Assembly (NCBI GenBank): GCA_043798715.1
Contig: JAZDOK010000004.1
Span: 1-64,000, forward strand
Source of the DNA: JAZDOK01 sp043798715
GTDB taxonomy: Bacteria > Vulcanimicrobiota > JAZDOK01
Direction: 5' to 3'
DNA length: 64,000 bases
Positions 41,399-50,145 of the stretch are shown here, in pieces. Numbering within the stretch: position 1 is the first letter of the stretch; each line of letters begins with the position of its first letter. Below the pieces are notes generated by a model that worked only from the letters and a program-made list of their open reading frames with translations, was not told where the DNA came from and ran no database searches. The translations under genes and the position numbers were made by a program.

Positions 41399-42127
41399 AT
41401 GCCAGACGAGTCACATCTTGACCAAAAATACTTCATCGACCCAAAAATTTACAACTGCCCTTACTGCAATCGTCGGCACGTTGCATACACCAGCAGTGGA
41501 GCTTACCAATTCGACTGGACAAACGAAAAGAAATGTACCGCGTGGTTTGTGCAGTGTAACAGCTGTAAGAAGATCTCCATGCACTTGACGTACGAGGAAC
41601 TCCAAAATCCAGGGCATCTCGTCCAAGCCTTCAAGAATACCGATTTGGACGCCGCGTTCTTCTACTCCGTCCCCACATCGTTCTTCATAATAGACACCAG
41701 AATCCCACGAGTTGTGCGCGAGTTGATCGCGGAAGCGGACGGCTGCATCAAGATGAATTACCTAACTGGCGCTTCCGCCTGCTGTCGAAAAGCAATCTAT
41801 GAGTTGACCGTGATCGAGAAGGCAGAAGGAGAAGACTATGAGGCAAGAATAAAGTTCCTTAAAGCCAAGTTCTCGTTCGTCGATACTGAGTTATTTGACG
41901 TCCTTTGCCATATAAAGGATATGACAAGCGACAAGATTCACGAGCAGTCGTGGGACAAATGGGATGCAAAGCATCTAACCCTTTTTCTGGAAACCTTGAA
42001 GGCCATACTGCACGAAATCTACGTGGTGCCTGATGAAAGGAAGACGCGATCAACAAGCGTCAAGAGTCTGCTACAGGGACTCAGGGAGAAACAGTCAAAG
42101 AAAAACGCTGGCGAACAAACGGCTTGA
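41399..42127 (+). CDS. DUF4145-domain protein with a zinc ribbon
   Basis: The product has 242 residues from ATG 41399, preceded by GGAGGAG. The N-terminal zinc ribbon has 'CPYCNRRHVAYT' and 'CNSCKKISM'. The DUF4145 domain follows: 'VVRELIAEADGCIKMNYLTG', 'ASACCRKAIYELTVI' and a final helix 'LTLFLETLKAILHEIYV'. DUF4145 occurs alone and fused to restriction-enzyme subunits and other mobile-element proteins, and its biochemical role is unknown. The gene lies 86 bases before the TOPRIM-like gene on the same strand, apparently sharing its promoter. Partnership with it in a defence or nucleic-acid process is inference. Confidence 0.75.
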   Translation: MPDESHLDQKYFIDPKIYNCPYCNRRHVAYTSSGAYQFDWTNEKKCTAWFVQCNSCKKISMHLTYEELQNPGHLVQAFKNTDLDAAFFYSVPTSFFIIDTRIPRVVRELIAEADGCIKMNYLTGASACCRKAIYELTVIEKAEGEDYEARIKFLKAKFSFVDTELFDVLCHIKDMTSDKIHEQSWDKWDAKHLTLFLETLKAILHEIYVVPDERKTRSTSVKSLLQGLREKQSKKNAGEQTA

Positions 42128-42213
42128 GCGTACGGCGTAACCCACCTCCGCTCAGCAGTAACATTAGCCCGACTGGTCAAGTGGAAAGTTAGCGGTCATC
42201 CTTTAGGAGGCAC

Positions 42214-43806
42214 GTGGGCGAAGGGAAGCGTAACAATCCTGAATTACCTGACCTTGGGCCACTCCTCAGCGAGTGGGCTGACGAGCTTGGGTTGCTCTTG
42301 CAGAACAGCCCTCTGAGCGAAAGCCGCTTTCTGAGCTTCGCGAAGGATCGCGGTATCCGGGTGTCGGGAGTGGGAACAGGGGATCCTGGAAAATTCCATA
42401 AACTCGGATGGCTTGCGCAAGATGGAATTGACTACGATGGCACACCATTGTTTCATCCATTTCGCATCTATCCGCTCCACTGTATTCTCAAAGTATGCGC
42501 CCTTAACATCGCTGCGTCGTCAACGATATATCGTGACCGTATGCCCAAATTCCTGGAGGCAGTCCTATCTTGCCTGCCAACTCTTGAGAGCATCGGCGTG
42601 GCTGCGCTCGGATGGAACCGAATGGTCGACCTCGCGATCCTTTTGGAGCCAGTCTACTGGCCCATAGTCACGGGACGATACTCATGGTCACTCTCTATGA
42701 AGGAGGATGAGTTTTTCGCCCTACGAGACGGTTACCGCTCCAGAGTTCTCAAGCTAGTAGCCAGCCTCGATGCTGAGCAATGGCGTGGCGTCCATGAATC
42801 GCTCCGCTTCGATGCGTATAGAATGGATGAGAATGGCGCACTCTATCTACTGCTCCGCCTTTCTCCTTGGAGCAAGCGAGAGAAACTGAAGGGTGCCGTT
42901 TCTGGGGCACTGTGGTTGCGCCACATCGCGGAGATAATCCGACGCGCTTTTGAGGAGGTGCACGACATCCAGTGGACTGAAGAGGACGAGGCCTTCGGAC
43001 ATTGGTTTCCCGGGGCGCGCGAGCGAGCTTTCGGTTCTGACCGACCACTCGATCATGAGCTTGAATCGAGGCCTTACTTAGCTTGGGAATTTGGCCTGTT
43101 CACGGGAAGCGTGGTCCGCTGGTACGTCGAGGGAGAGACAGAGTACTACGCCATCCGAGAGGCGTTACCGGATGCCCCAAAAGTCGGAATCGAGCTTGTG
43201 AACCTGAGAGGCAACATCGAAACGGAACGAGACAACGCTCCGCTGAAGCTTGCCGATGGCCTGAAGCAGGACAGAGCGCTAAGACGATTCAGTTTCATCT
43301 CGTTCGACGTCGATGTAAGTGCAAACGTCAAAGCGATCAAGCGACAGGTAGAGGATGGAAACGTGGTCGGCTACATCGCTGCTCACAGGCCTGACTTCGA
43401 GTTTGCGAACTTCTCAATCGATGAACTCATCGAGATTGCTGCACTCATTGATGAGACGCATGGCATCTCGGGCGAAGCCGTTCGAACGGGGGATTGGTCT
43501 AACATCACAACAGGCGGAGATTTTGCGAAGCGATATCTTGCCTTGTCCGCCCGACGGCCCCGTAGCCTGAAGGGTCAGGAGTGGGGAGCAGCGATGGCGA
43601 GGTATGCAATGGAGCATCCGAATCGTTCGGACACTGGGGTGGAACGGCCATTCAATGAAGCAATTGGAGCCGCGCTTCGAAGCAGAATGATTAGTTACGA
43701 TGACCAGCAGGGGTATTCCGGATTCGACCCTGGGACCTTCGAGTCAGTAGACCTTACAAAACGGGACACAAGCGCGGGGATAGGCACTAGGAATGCCAGA
43801 GCATAG
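42214..43806 (+). CDS. Uncharacterised protein with a TOPRIM-like domain
   Basis: The 530-residue product starts at GTG 42214 after AGGAGG. The N-terminal 290 residues are alpha-helical and unrecognised. Then 'WYVEGETEYYAIREAL' near residue 303 and 'FISFDVDVS' near residue 360 match the E and DxD motifs of OLD-type TOPRIM nucleases at a reasonable spacing. No ATPase motif is present, unlike OLD or Gabija GajA proteins. The C-terminal part has 'SIDELIEIAALIDETHG' and a region rich in polar residues. It might cut or nick nucleic acid together with the preceding DUF4145 protein; this is inference from motif and context. Confidence 0.65.
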   Translation: MGEGKRNNPELPDLGPLLSEWADELGLLLQNSPLSESRFLSFAKDRGIRVSGVGTGDPGKFHKLGWLAQDGIDYDGTPLFHPFRIYPLHCILKVCALNIAASSTIYRDRMPKFLEAVLSCLPTLESIGVAALGWNRMVDLAILLEPVYWPIVTGRYSWSLSMKEDEFFALRDGYRSRVLKLVASLDAEQWRGVHESLRFDAYRMDENGALYLLLRLSPWSKREKLKGAVSGALWLRHIAEIIRRAFEEVHDIQWTEEDEAFGHWFPGARERAFGSDRPLDHELESRPYLAWEFGLFTGSVVRWYVEGETEYYAIREALPDAPKVGIELVNLRGNIETERDNAPLKLADGLKQDRALRRFSFISFDVDVSANVKAIKRQVEDGNVVGYIAAHRPDFEFANFSIDELIEIAALIDETHGISGEAVRTGDWSNITTGGDFAKRYLALSARRPRSLKGQEWGAAMARYAMEHPNRSDTGVERPFNEAIGAALRSRMISYDDQQGYSGFDPGTFESVDLTKRDTSAGIGTRNARA

Positions 43807-43862
43807 GCTCAACGCCGTTGCCTGCGCGTAACGGCCGTGGGGCCGAACGGCCGTGGGGCCGC

Positions 43863-43977
43863 GACCGTGGGGCTGCGTCTTAACAATTGACAATTTTTAA
43901 CGGGAGAAATAATCGCGCGGTCCGGTAATTCGCCACCGATGGCTCTGTCTGGCAATTGGTGGGCGAGAAGAGAAACA
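43863..43977 (+). repeat. Direct repeat copy A (about 115 bp)
   Basis: It aligns with 45965-46080 over its whole length at roughly 80% identity, and the last 40 bases (43938-43977) are identical in both. Small indels break any shared reading frame, so it is a non-coding repeat. Just before it, the unit GGCCGTGGGGCC recurs in tandem (43836-43860). The 325-base gap 43807-44131 contains this repeat and the brnTA promoter and nothing else I recognise. Confidence 0.75.
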
Positions 43978-44096
43978 AGTATGGAATAGATGTTATTGTA
44001 AAAATTAAATGTTCAGGGGAATAACTCGATGAATTCCGGGAACACGGCATTAGCTTCGAACTACGCGCCATCTGCGACCGCTGCTAAATTTCGCCA

Positions 44097-44125
44097 TTGA
44101 CAAAACATTATAATGTAGTTATATT
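44097..44125 (+). promoter_or_regulatory. Promoter and operator of brnTA
   Basis: TTGACA (44097-44102) and TATATT (44120-44125) are 17 bases apart. A perfect 12-bp palindrome, ACATTATAATGT (44105-44116), fills the spacer and is a natural site for repression by the BrnA antitoxin. Confidence 0.7.
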
Positions 44126-44131
44126 GTAAGT

Positions 44132-44422
44132 ATGTCAAACATATCGTTTGAATGGGATAAACAGAAGAACTCTATAAATAAAAGGCAACATGAAATATCT
44201 TTTGAAGAGGCTCAAACAGTATTCGTTGATGAAAATGCCTTGCTTCTTCATGACCCGGATCACTCACATGAGGAAGATCGGTTTATACTGCTCGGTTTAG
44301 GTTCTGGTTTTCGCATTCTGGTTGTTTGCCATTGTTATCGCAAAAGCGATAAAGTAATCCGGATCATTTCTGCTCGTAAAGCAACCCGTTTGGAACAGAA
44401 ATATTATTGGGAAAGGTGGTAA
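44132..44422 (+). CDS. brnT: BrnT-family toxin
   Basis: The 96-residue product has the BrnT signature: 'FEWDKQKNSINKRQHEISFE', 'TVFVDENALLLHDPDHSHEE', 'RFILLGLGSGFRILVVCHCY' and 'IRIISARKATRLEQKYY'. BrnT is a RelE-fold ribonuclease that inhibits translation and is neutralised by BrnA. As is usual for this system, the toxin gene comes first. The locus is distinctly AT-rich compared with the surrounding genes, consistent with horizontal gain. Confidence 0.93.
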   Translation: MSNISFEWDKQKNSINKRQHEISFEEAQTVFVDENALLLHDPDHSHEEDRFILLGLGSGFRILVVCHCYRKSDKVIRIISARKATRLEQKYYWERW

Positions 44423-44424
44423 AA

Positions 44425-44640
44425 ATGAGAAAAGAATACGATTTTTCAAAAGCCAAGAAAAATCCTTATGCCGCTCGGCTTAAACGACAGGTTACAATCC
44501 GACTTGATGTGGAAACAATTAAGTATTTCAAAAAACTTTCAGAAGAAGCAGAAATACCATATCAAACTTTAATTAATCTCTATTTGCGTGATTGTGCCAC
44601 CTCAAGCCGCAAGCTATCTTTACAATGGAAAGTGGCTTAA
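44425..44640 (+). CDS. brnA: BrnA-family antitoxin
   Basis: The 71-residue product starts at ATG 44425, two bases after brnT. 'YDFSKAKKNPYAARLKRQVT' and 'IRLDVETIKYFKKLSEEA' give the ribbon-helix-helix DNA-binding domain, and 'GIPYQTLINLYL'-type spacing ('IPYQTLINLYLRDC') is characteristic of BrnA. It binds BrnT and represses the operon, probably at the palindrome at 44105-44116. Confidence 0.92.
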   Translation: MRKEYDFSKAKKNPYAARLKRQVTIRLDVETIKYFKKLSEEAEIPYQTLINLYLRDCATSSRKLSLQWKVA

Positions 44641-44762
44641 TAAAAGGGTCGCGCATAACGGGGCCGCATCTTCATCGTTGACCAGAGGAATCCGATAGAC
44701 TAAAAGAGAAAGGTAGGGACATAAAATATCCCTCAAATGGGGGCAGTTCACAGGAGAAACAT

Positions 44763-45872
44763 ATGATTAGAAAATCTATTTTAACTGCTGTCTTGTTTTG
44801 TATCACTTTATGGCTTTCGGGCTGTGGAGGGTCATCATCACCAAACCCTGTATCTCCCGGTCAGATAAAATATTCAGGCTGGGCGGTAGGTGTTGAACCC
44901 GATGGCGGCTATGGAATGATTATTCATACAAATGATTCCGGGAATACATGGGTAAGGCAGGGTTCTGTAAACGAGATACCCGATGTTCCATTAGGCGATG
45001 TCTGTGCAATTAATTCAATGAATGCGTGGGTTGTAGGTGATTCAAGTGACGGTTATGGTCTAATCCTACGCACTACAGACGGTGGTTCCACCTGGGTAAG
45101 GCAGGGTTCAAACGGGGTAATTCCCGATTGTGCTCTTTCCGGTATCAGGGCGGTTAATAATATGATAGCCTGGGCAGCCGGCACGAACGGCGTGATTCTT
45201 AAAACAGTCGATGGGGGCATTACCTGGACGCGGGTTGACCATGGGATGGTACCCGGCGAAGGTCTTCTCCAGAGTGTCTGGGGTGTTGACGAAAATACTG
45301 CATGGGTATCCGGGGCTGATTCAAATTCAGGTTTTATCATAATGAAAACCACAGACGGCGGGCAATCATGGGTAAGACAGGGCACAACCGAACAGATGTC
45401 CAATTACACTTGTATAATCGAAATTACCGCATTAAATGAAATGAATGCATGGGGTGTCGGTGCCCCACAGGAATCATACGGGCATACCCCCTTCTTGAAT
45501 ACAGTTGACGGTGGTGAAAACTGGACTAATCAAGCGCCGGCGGATACCGCTCTGCTCCATGGCAATGGAGTATGCGTGGCAAGCAGTAATACGATCTGGG
45601 TTGCACATGATGAAGGGATATATCTCACAAGAGACGGCGGCCTCACCTGGAGTATTTTTGCCCCTCCCGGACCATACGGTTCATTCTCCCCGTTTATGGG
45701 CGTCAGCGCAGTTGATGACAAAACGGCCTGGGTTGTGTTTAATGGATTATTAAGCGGGGATTACTATATTATCCAGCATACCGGGGATGGAGGCGCCACC
45801 TGGACCCAGCAGGCAACCCCTGTCACAAAGGGCGGACTTAGAAGGATCTCAATAGTCGGTGCAAAGAGGTAA
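44763..45872 (+). CDS. Beta-propeller lipoprotein with BNR/YCF48-like repeats
   Basis: The 369-residue product has a lipoprotein signal ending 'LWLSGCGG'. Six or seven repeats follow, each with an Asp-box-like 'TTDGGSTWVRQG' and a 'NAWVVG' strand about 50 residues apart, for example 'NDSGNTWVRQG', 'TVDGGITWTRV' and 'TTDGGQSWVRQG'. This is the pattern of YCF48/sortilin-type beta-propellers, which mediate protein or glycan binding. The ligand is unknown. AGGAGAAAC precedes ATG 44763. With brnTA it fills the segment between the two direct repeats. Confidence 0.8.
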   Translation: MIRKSILTAVLFCITLWLSGCGGSSSPNPVSPGQIKYSGWAVGVEPDGGYGMIIHTNDSGNTWVRQGSVNEIPDVPLGDVCAINSMNAWVVGDSSDGYGLILRTTDGGSTWVRQGSNGVIPDCALSGIRAVNNMIAWAAGTNGVILKTVDGGITWTRVDHGMVPGEGLLQSVWGVDENTAWVSGADSNSGFIIMKTTDGGQSWVRQGTTEQMSNYTCIIEITALNEMNAWGVGAPQESYGHTPFLNTVDGGENWTNQAPADTALLHGNGVCVASSNTIWVAHDEGIYLTRDGGLTWSIFAPPGPYGSFSPFMGVSAVDDKTAWVVFNGLLSGDYYIIQHTGDGGATWTQQATPVTKGGLRRISIVGAKR

Positions 45873-45964
45873 TACGGTCCTGAATGCAAACGACGATAGT
45901 TTCCTGGAAACGTTTGACTATGTTAAAACACCCAAATGATTTGCGCCCCTGAGGCAGTGTCCGT

Positions 45965-46080
45965 GACCGTGGGGCCGTGTTTTAACAATTGGCAATTTTA
46001 TAACATGGAAAACAATCACGGGGGTCCGACAATTCACCCAGATGGCTCTGTCTGGCAATTGGTGGGCGAGAAGAGAAACA
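45965..46080 (+). repeat. Direct repeat copy B (about 116 bp)
   Basis: This is the partner of 43863-43977 in the same orientation; bases 46041-46080 are identical to 43938-43977. The two copies flank about 2 kb with brnTA and the beta-propeller gene. The 308-base gap 45873-46180 holds this repeat and a short AT-rich leader before fic; nothing else is recognised. Confidence 0.75.
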
Positions 46081-46180
46081 GGCATGAAATTGAATTTTAT
46101 AGTGGTCTACTATTAAAGCATTCTTTACTTTTCTTTAATAATGTGATACGCTATTCACGAAACTTTAACAGGGGGTTCCC

Positions 46181-47347
46181 ATGCACAGGGGCTTAACCGG
46201 CGAATACATCGTGGTTTCCAAGGTTGGTGGAGAGCCAGTCCGGGCCTTCCTTCCGCGGCCCCTGCCGCCCTCGCCCCCTCTGGCCATTGATCCGTCCCTG
46301 CGCGAGGTGCTGGATAGGGCGCTTCTGGCCCTGGGACGCCCGGACAGCATCGCCGTCATCCTTCCGGACACACATCTTTTTCTCTATATGTATGTTCGCA
46401 AGGAGGCCCTTCTTTCCTCGCAGATCGAGGGCACACAGTCTTCGCTCTCCGACCTCCTGCTTTTTGAGCTCAACGAGGCGCCCGGGGTCCCGTTGGACGA
46501 CGTGGTCGAAGTTTCAAATTATGTGGCAGCCCTCGAACATGGCCTTAAGCGACTGAAGGAAGGCTTCCCTTTCAGCAACCGCCTGATCCGCGAGGTTCAC
46601 GGCATCCTGCTGTCTCGAGGGCGCGGGCAGGACAAGCTGCCGGGAGAGTTCCGCCGCTCGCAGAACTGGGTCGGCGGCACCCGGCCGGGCAATGCCCATT
46701 TCGTGCCTCCTCCCCATGACCGCCTGCCGGGTGCCTTGGGAAAGTTGGAAAAATTTCTGCACGATGTGCCGGAGCGGCACCCGGTCCTCATCAAGGCGGC
46801 CCTGGCTCATGTGCAGTTTGAAACGATCCATCCCTTCCTCGACGGGAACGGCCGGGTGGGCCGCCTGCTCATTCCCCTGCTCTTGTGTAGCGAGGAGGTT
46901 CTGAGGGAACCGCTTCTTTACCTGAGCCTTTATTTCAAACTTCACCGTTCGGAATATTATGATCGCCTGGACCGGGTGCGGACGGAGGGTGATTGGGAGG
47001 CGTGGCTTTTGTTTTTCGCGGAGGGCGTGCGCGAGACGGCAGAGGGAGCGGTGACCGCGGCCATGAAGCTGGCGAAATTTGCCACCGAAGACCACGCGCG
47101 AATTCAATCTCTGGGGCGCATGTCCGGATCGGCTCTTCAGATCCACCAGGCGCTTCAGCGCCGCCCGGTGGCCACCATCGCCCGGCTGGCTGAAGAGACG
47201 AATCTTTCGGTGCCCACCGTGACTCACGCACTTGAATCTCTTCAAAAGATAAAAATCGTCAATGAAATTACTGGGCGGCGCCGGAGCCGGATCTATAGCT
47301 ATGCCCGGTACCTCAAAGTTCTCCGCCAAGGCACGGAGGCGCTGTGA
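46181..47347 (+). CDS. Fic-family protein (probable AMP transferase)
   Basis: The 388-residue product has an N-terminal Fic_N region with the inhibitory helix motif 'SSQIEGTQSS' ((S/T)xxxE(G/N)) and the Fic core 'HPFLDGNGRVGR' around residue 220. A C-terminal winged-helix segment reads 'ATIARLAEETNLSVPTVTHA'. Fic enzymes usually AMPylate hydroxyl residues of target proteins. The N-terminal inhibitory helix makes this a class II, self-restrained enzyme, and the winged helix suggests DNA binding or autoregulation. It sits just outside repeat copy B at the edge of the accessory block. A weak AGGGGG precedes the ATG. Confidence 0.9.
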   Translation: MHRGLTGEYIVVSKVGGEPVRAFLPRPLPPSPPLAIDPSLREVLDRALLALGRPDSIAVILPDTHLFLYMYVRKEALLSSQIEGTQSSLSDLLLFELNEAPGVPLDDVVEVSNYVAALEHGLKRLKEGFPFSNRLIREVHGILLSRGRGQDKLPGEFRRSQNWVGGTRPGNAHFVPPPHDRLPGALGKLEKFLHDVPERHPVLIKAALAHVQFETIHPFLDGNGRVGRLLIPLLLCSEEVLREPLLYLSLYFKLHRSEYYDRLDRVRTEGDWEAWLLFFAEGVRETAEGAVTAAMKLAKFATEDHARIQSLGRMSGSALQIHQALQRRPVATIARLAEETNLSVPTVTHALESLQKIKIVNEITGRRRSRIYSYARYLKVLRQGTEAL

Positions 47348-47448
47348 GAGCGCCCCCGTGCCCTTCTCTTCGTCTTCCTGCCGGGCGAGAGGAATCCAAC
47401 GGACGAAAAGAGAAAGGTGTTTGTATATAAATTGAAGGAGGCGCAAGT

Positions 47449-48027
47449 ATGAAAAACGGTAAAATCGTGCTCCTGATGGTTCTTCTCCTGAGTGTCATCC
47501 TGGCTGGAGCCGTTTGGGCTCAGGATGCTCCGCCCCCGGCTCCGGGTCCGGGATATGTCTGGATCGCCCCCTACAACCTGCCGAGCGGAGTCAGCGTACC
47601 GGGATACTGGCGTCCTGGCGCCCGGGACGGCTATAACTGGGTGGACGGTACCCTCGACGGTCAGGGGGGGTACATCCCCGGGCACTGGGATCCGATAACA
47701 TCCGCCCCATCAGGGATGATCTGGGTGCCAGGATACTGGAATGACGGGGCCTATTATGACGGGCACTGGCGCGTCGCCTACCGCGACGGCTTTGTCTGGG
47801 CGCCCAGCCACTGGAACAGCTCCGGCGAGTGGGTCTACGGCTACTGGCAGCCCACCGGGGATCCGCCGTCCGGAATGGTCTGGGTTCCCGGGCACTGGCA
47901 CCGGGACGGCTTCTGGGTGGAGGGACACTGGCGGTACGTCAACAGCGCCGATCCCAACCTCTACTGGGTTCCCGGACACTACAACCGTGACGGCTGGTGG
48001 GTCGAAGGGCACTGGCGTCCGCGCTGA
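47449..48027 (+). CDS. Exported tryptophan-rich repeat protein (YXWGXW-like)
   Basis: The 192-residue product has a Sec signal peptide ending near 'AGAVWAQ', a short proline-rich linker, and then repeats of about 22 residues with the core 'W.PGHW' or 'WVPGYW', for example 'MIWVPGYWNDG', 'MVWVPGHWHRDG' and 'YWVPGHYNRDG'. Short YXWGXW-type repeat proteins are common in proteobacterial envelopes, and their role is unknown. AAGGAGG precedes the ATG, and a terminator follows the gene. Confidence 0.8.
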   Translation: MKNGKIVLLMVLLLSVILAGAVWAQDAPPPAPGPGYVWIAPYNLPSGVSVPGYWRPGARDGYNWVDGTLDGQGGYIPGHWDPITSAPSGMIWVPGYWNDGAYYDGHWRVAYRDGFVWAPSHWNSSGEWVYGYWQPTGDPPSGMVWVPGHWHRDGFWVEGHWRYVNSADPNLYWVPGHYNRDGWWVEGHWRPR

Positions 48028-48044
48028 AAACCTAGTAAAAAAAT

Positions 48045-48080
48045 GAGGGCTGGGGCCGTTCAAGGCTTCAGCCCTTTTTT
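48045..48080 (+). terminator. Terminator after the tryptophan-rich repeat gene
   Basis: AGGGCTG (from 48045) pairs with CAGCCCT, followed by a run of T, 17 bases after the stop codon. Further on, GCCGCG-gaata-CGCGGC (48158-48174) forms a second hairpin near the end of the convergent minus-strand gene. Confidence 0.75.
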
Positions 48081-48178
48081 ATCGGCGTTCCGATTCGGGG
48101 ACATATTGAAAACACCCCCGGGTAATCTCGAAGACTCTCGACCCGGCTTGGGCGGGTGCCGCGGAATACGCGGCCTCT

Positions 48179-48361
48179 TTAACCGAGGGCTTTTACCAGG
48201 AGCCATAGAGCCAGGATGGCTGTTGAGCCGTGGAAAATATAGGCTCCGAAATTCTCGGCCTCAAAAAGACGCTTTTTGCCGGAGAGGACCTCAAAAATTG
48301 TACTGATGATACAGGCGGCTGACACAAGCCATACCAGTATCGCGCCAATCCACCAACCCAT
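48179..48361 (-). CDS. Tiny membrane protein, paralogue of its upstream neighbour
   Basis: The 60-residue protein has two hydrophobic helices ('IGAILVWLVSAACIISTIF' and 'STAILALWLLVKAL'), with 'EVLSGKKRLFEAENFGAYIFH' between them. ATG 48361 overlaps the stop of the upstream gene (TAATG), so translation is coupled. The two products share 'II.T..EV..GK...' and 'GAY.FH..T...ALWLL', showing a tandem duplication. The function is unknown. Confidence 0.65.
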   Translation of the reverse strand: MGWWIGAILVWLVSAACIISTIFEVLSGKKRLFEAENFGAYIFHGSTAILALWLLVKALG

Positions 48362-48576
48362 TACGCGCCCCCTTCCTTCGCCGGTTCCCGGGGTGCTTCG
48401 GGCTTTTTGCCGGCGAGGAGCCACAGGGCCGCCACCATCGTGAGAGGATGGAAAACATAGGCGCCTATGGCGGATTCGCTCCAGAGCCCGGCCTTGCCCG
48501 TTGCCACTTCTACCACGGTGGCGATGATACAGCCGAGCGAGATAATCATCAGAATAACGCCAATCAATTTCTTCAT
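48361..48576 (-). CDS. Tiny membrane protein, paralogue of its downstream neighbour
   Basis: The 71-residue product starts at ATG 48576, preceded by AGGAGG. It has two membrane helices ('LIGVILMIISLGCIIATVV' and 'PLTMVAALWLLAG') around 'EVATGKAGLWSESAIGAYVF' and a charged tail 'KKPEAPREPAKEGGA'. It is clearly homologous to the following gene. The gap 48577-48799 before the TolC-like gene holds no further feature I recognise. Confidence 0.65.
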   Translation of the reverse strand: MKKLIGVILMIISLGCIIATVVEVATGKAGLWSESAIGAYVFHPLTMVAALWLLAGKKPEAPREPAKEGGA

Positions 48577-48799
48577 CGCAGCCTCCTTAACCATCGCATA
48601 GTATCTCATTTTACCGGACAGCTGTTTGACGGAGGTGATTTGATAATACCGGCTGAAAACTTATTCTGCAGGCCCCCGATTATTCCTTTTACCTCACTCA
48701 GAAATTCAACACCGATGTTTAACTCGGATGCCCAATACACTTTTGCTAAATGAAAGGGAAATTAAGGTTGATAGAGAATCCCCGAATAGGGAGGAAAGC

Positions 48800-50143
48800 A
48801 TGAGATACTTCAGCTTTTTTCTGATCCTGATACTCCTGACGACCGCGGGTCTCTCCAGGGCCGGGGAACCCACTCTTCTCTCCCTGCCTCAGGCCGTCGA
48901 ACAGGCGCTTAAATATAACAAGAACCTGGACAACATCCGCAAATCCGTGGAAGAGGCTGAACTCAAATATCGCGCCGCCCGGAAGGAGCGCCTGCCCAAG
49001 ATCAACACCACTTACTCCTACTTCCGTCTCGGCGACGACCTGAATGTCGCCACCACCGACCCGACCTCCGGGGACACTTTCACTTTTCCCCTCATGACCA
49101 GGGAAAATTATACCTGGATCACAAGTTTCAACCTCCCCATCTATATGGCTGGAGCCATAAAGCTGAACGAGGACATCGCCCGCCTCGGGATAGACATCTC
49201 GAAGCTGAAGCTCTTCCAGACCAGAAATGAGCTGGTACAGGCTGTTAAATGTTATTATTTCAACATCCTTAGGGACGACAAACTGGTAGCTTTTTACGAG
49301 CAGAACCTGAAAACCTACCTCGAGCACGAGCGGGTAACCCGCCACCTCCACGAACAGGGGCAGGTGGCCAAGAATACCCTTCTTGCGGCCAGGGTGGAGG
49401 CCCTGAACGCAAAGCAGGAGCTGGCCACCGCCCGGCGCAACGCCGACATCTCCCGCTCCACCCTCAACATCGCCCTCGGATGGGACGTGAACCGCCCTCT
49501 CGCCGTGGAGGAGGAGTTGGATAGAAAGCCCTTCGACCTCACTCTGAATGAATGCCTGGAAAAAGCCCGAAAGAACAACCCGGAGCTGGTGGCCTTTGCT
49601 TTTTTGAAACAGCAGGCGGAAAAAGCCGTCCGCCTCGAAATCGTTCACTACATCCCAACCCTGGACCTGTCCGTGAACTACATGGCCAATACGCAGGGAA
49701 AGTCGGGCGGAGACGAATTCATGCCGAACAACCTTCTCTACTCGATGCTTAATCTTCGCTGGAACCTGATTGACTGGGGTCAGAAAGCCGACGAGGCGGC
49801 CGCCAGGCGCAAGAACCTGGAGCAGGTGATCAACAACGAGCAAATCGTGCGGGACGCTGTTCTGATGCGCATCAAGGAGGCCAACGCGCGCCTCTGGACG
49901 GCGGCAGAAAATATCGAGACGGCCACCCTGGCCCTCGCGGAGGCCAAAGAGAACGTGCGCATCGCCAGCCTCCGCTACCGGGAACAGGTGGCCCCGGCCT
50001 CGGAAGTCACGGATGCGATGGCGGCTCTCAAGAAGTCGGAGCTAAATCATGCCTCCGCCTTCTATGACTACAACGCGGCGGTCGCCTCCCTGGAATGCGC
50101 CATGGGGACTGACGTTTATAAAATCATCGGGACGGAGAATTAG
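48800..50143 (+). CDS. TolC-family outer-membrane efflux protein
   Basis: The product has 447 residues from ATG 48800 after GGGAGG. The signal peptide ends near 'LSRAGE'. Two copies of the OEP repeat are visible: 'LSLPQAVEQALKYNKNLDNI' leading the first, and 'FDLTLNECLEKARKNNPELV' leading the second. Long coiled-coil stretches such as 'AVKCYYFNILRDDKLVAFYE' belong to the periplasmic barrel. The trimer provides the outer-membrane exit duct for the HlyD/ABC exporter encoded by the next genes. It ends two bases before the HlyD gene. Confidence 0.9.
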   Translation: MRYFSFFLILILLTTAGLSRAGEPTLLSLPQAVEQALKYNKNLDNIRKSVEEAELKYRAARKERLPKINTTYSYFRLGDDLNVATTDPTSGDTFTFPLMTRENYTWITSFNLPIYMAGAIKLNEDIARLGIDISKLKLFQTRNELVQAVKCYYFNILRDDKLVAFYEQNLKTYLEHERVTRHLHEQGQVAKNTLLAARVEALNAKQELATARRNADISRSTLNIALGWDVNRPLAVEEELDRKPFDLTLNECLEKARKNNPELVAFAFLKQQAEKAVRLEIVHYIPTLDLSVNYMANTQGKSGGDEFMPNNLLYSMLNLRWNLIDWGQKADEAAARRKNLEQVINNEQIVRDAVLMRIKEANARLWTAAENIETATLALAEAKENVRIASLRYREQVAPASEVTDAMAALKKSELNHASAFYDYNAAVASLECAMGTDVYKIIGTEN

Positions 50144-50145
50144 CC

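Noticed and set aside
42128..44762. Integron-like cassette array (single genes separated by short GTAACG-containing gaps)
   Set aside because: The gaps do not contain paired RYYYAAC/GTTRRRY core sites, and several genes have their own promoters, so attC sites cannot be supported.
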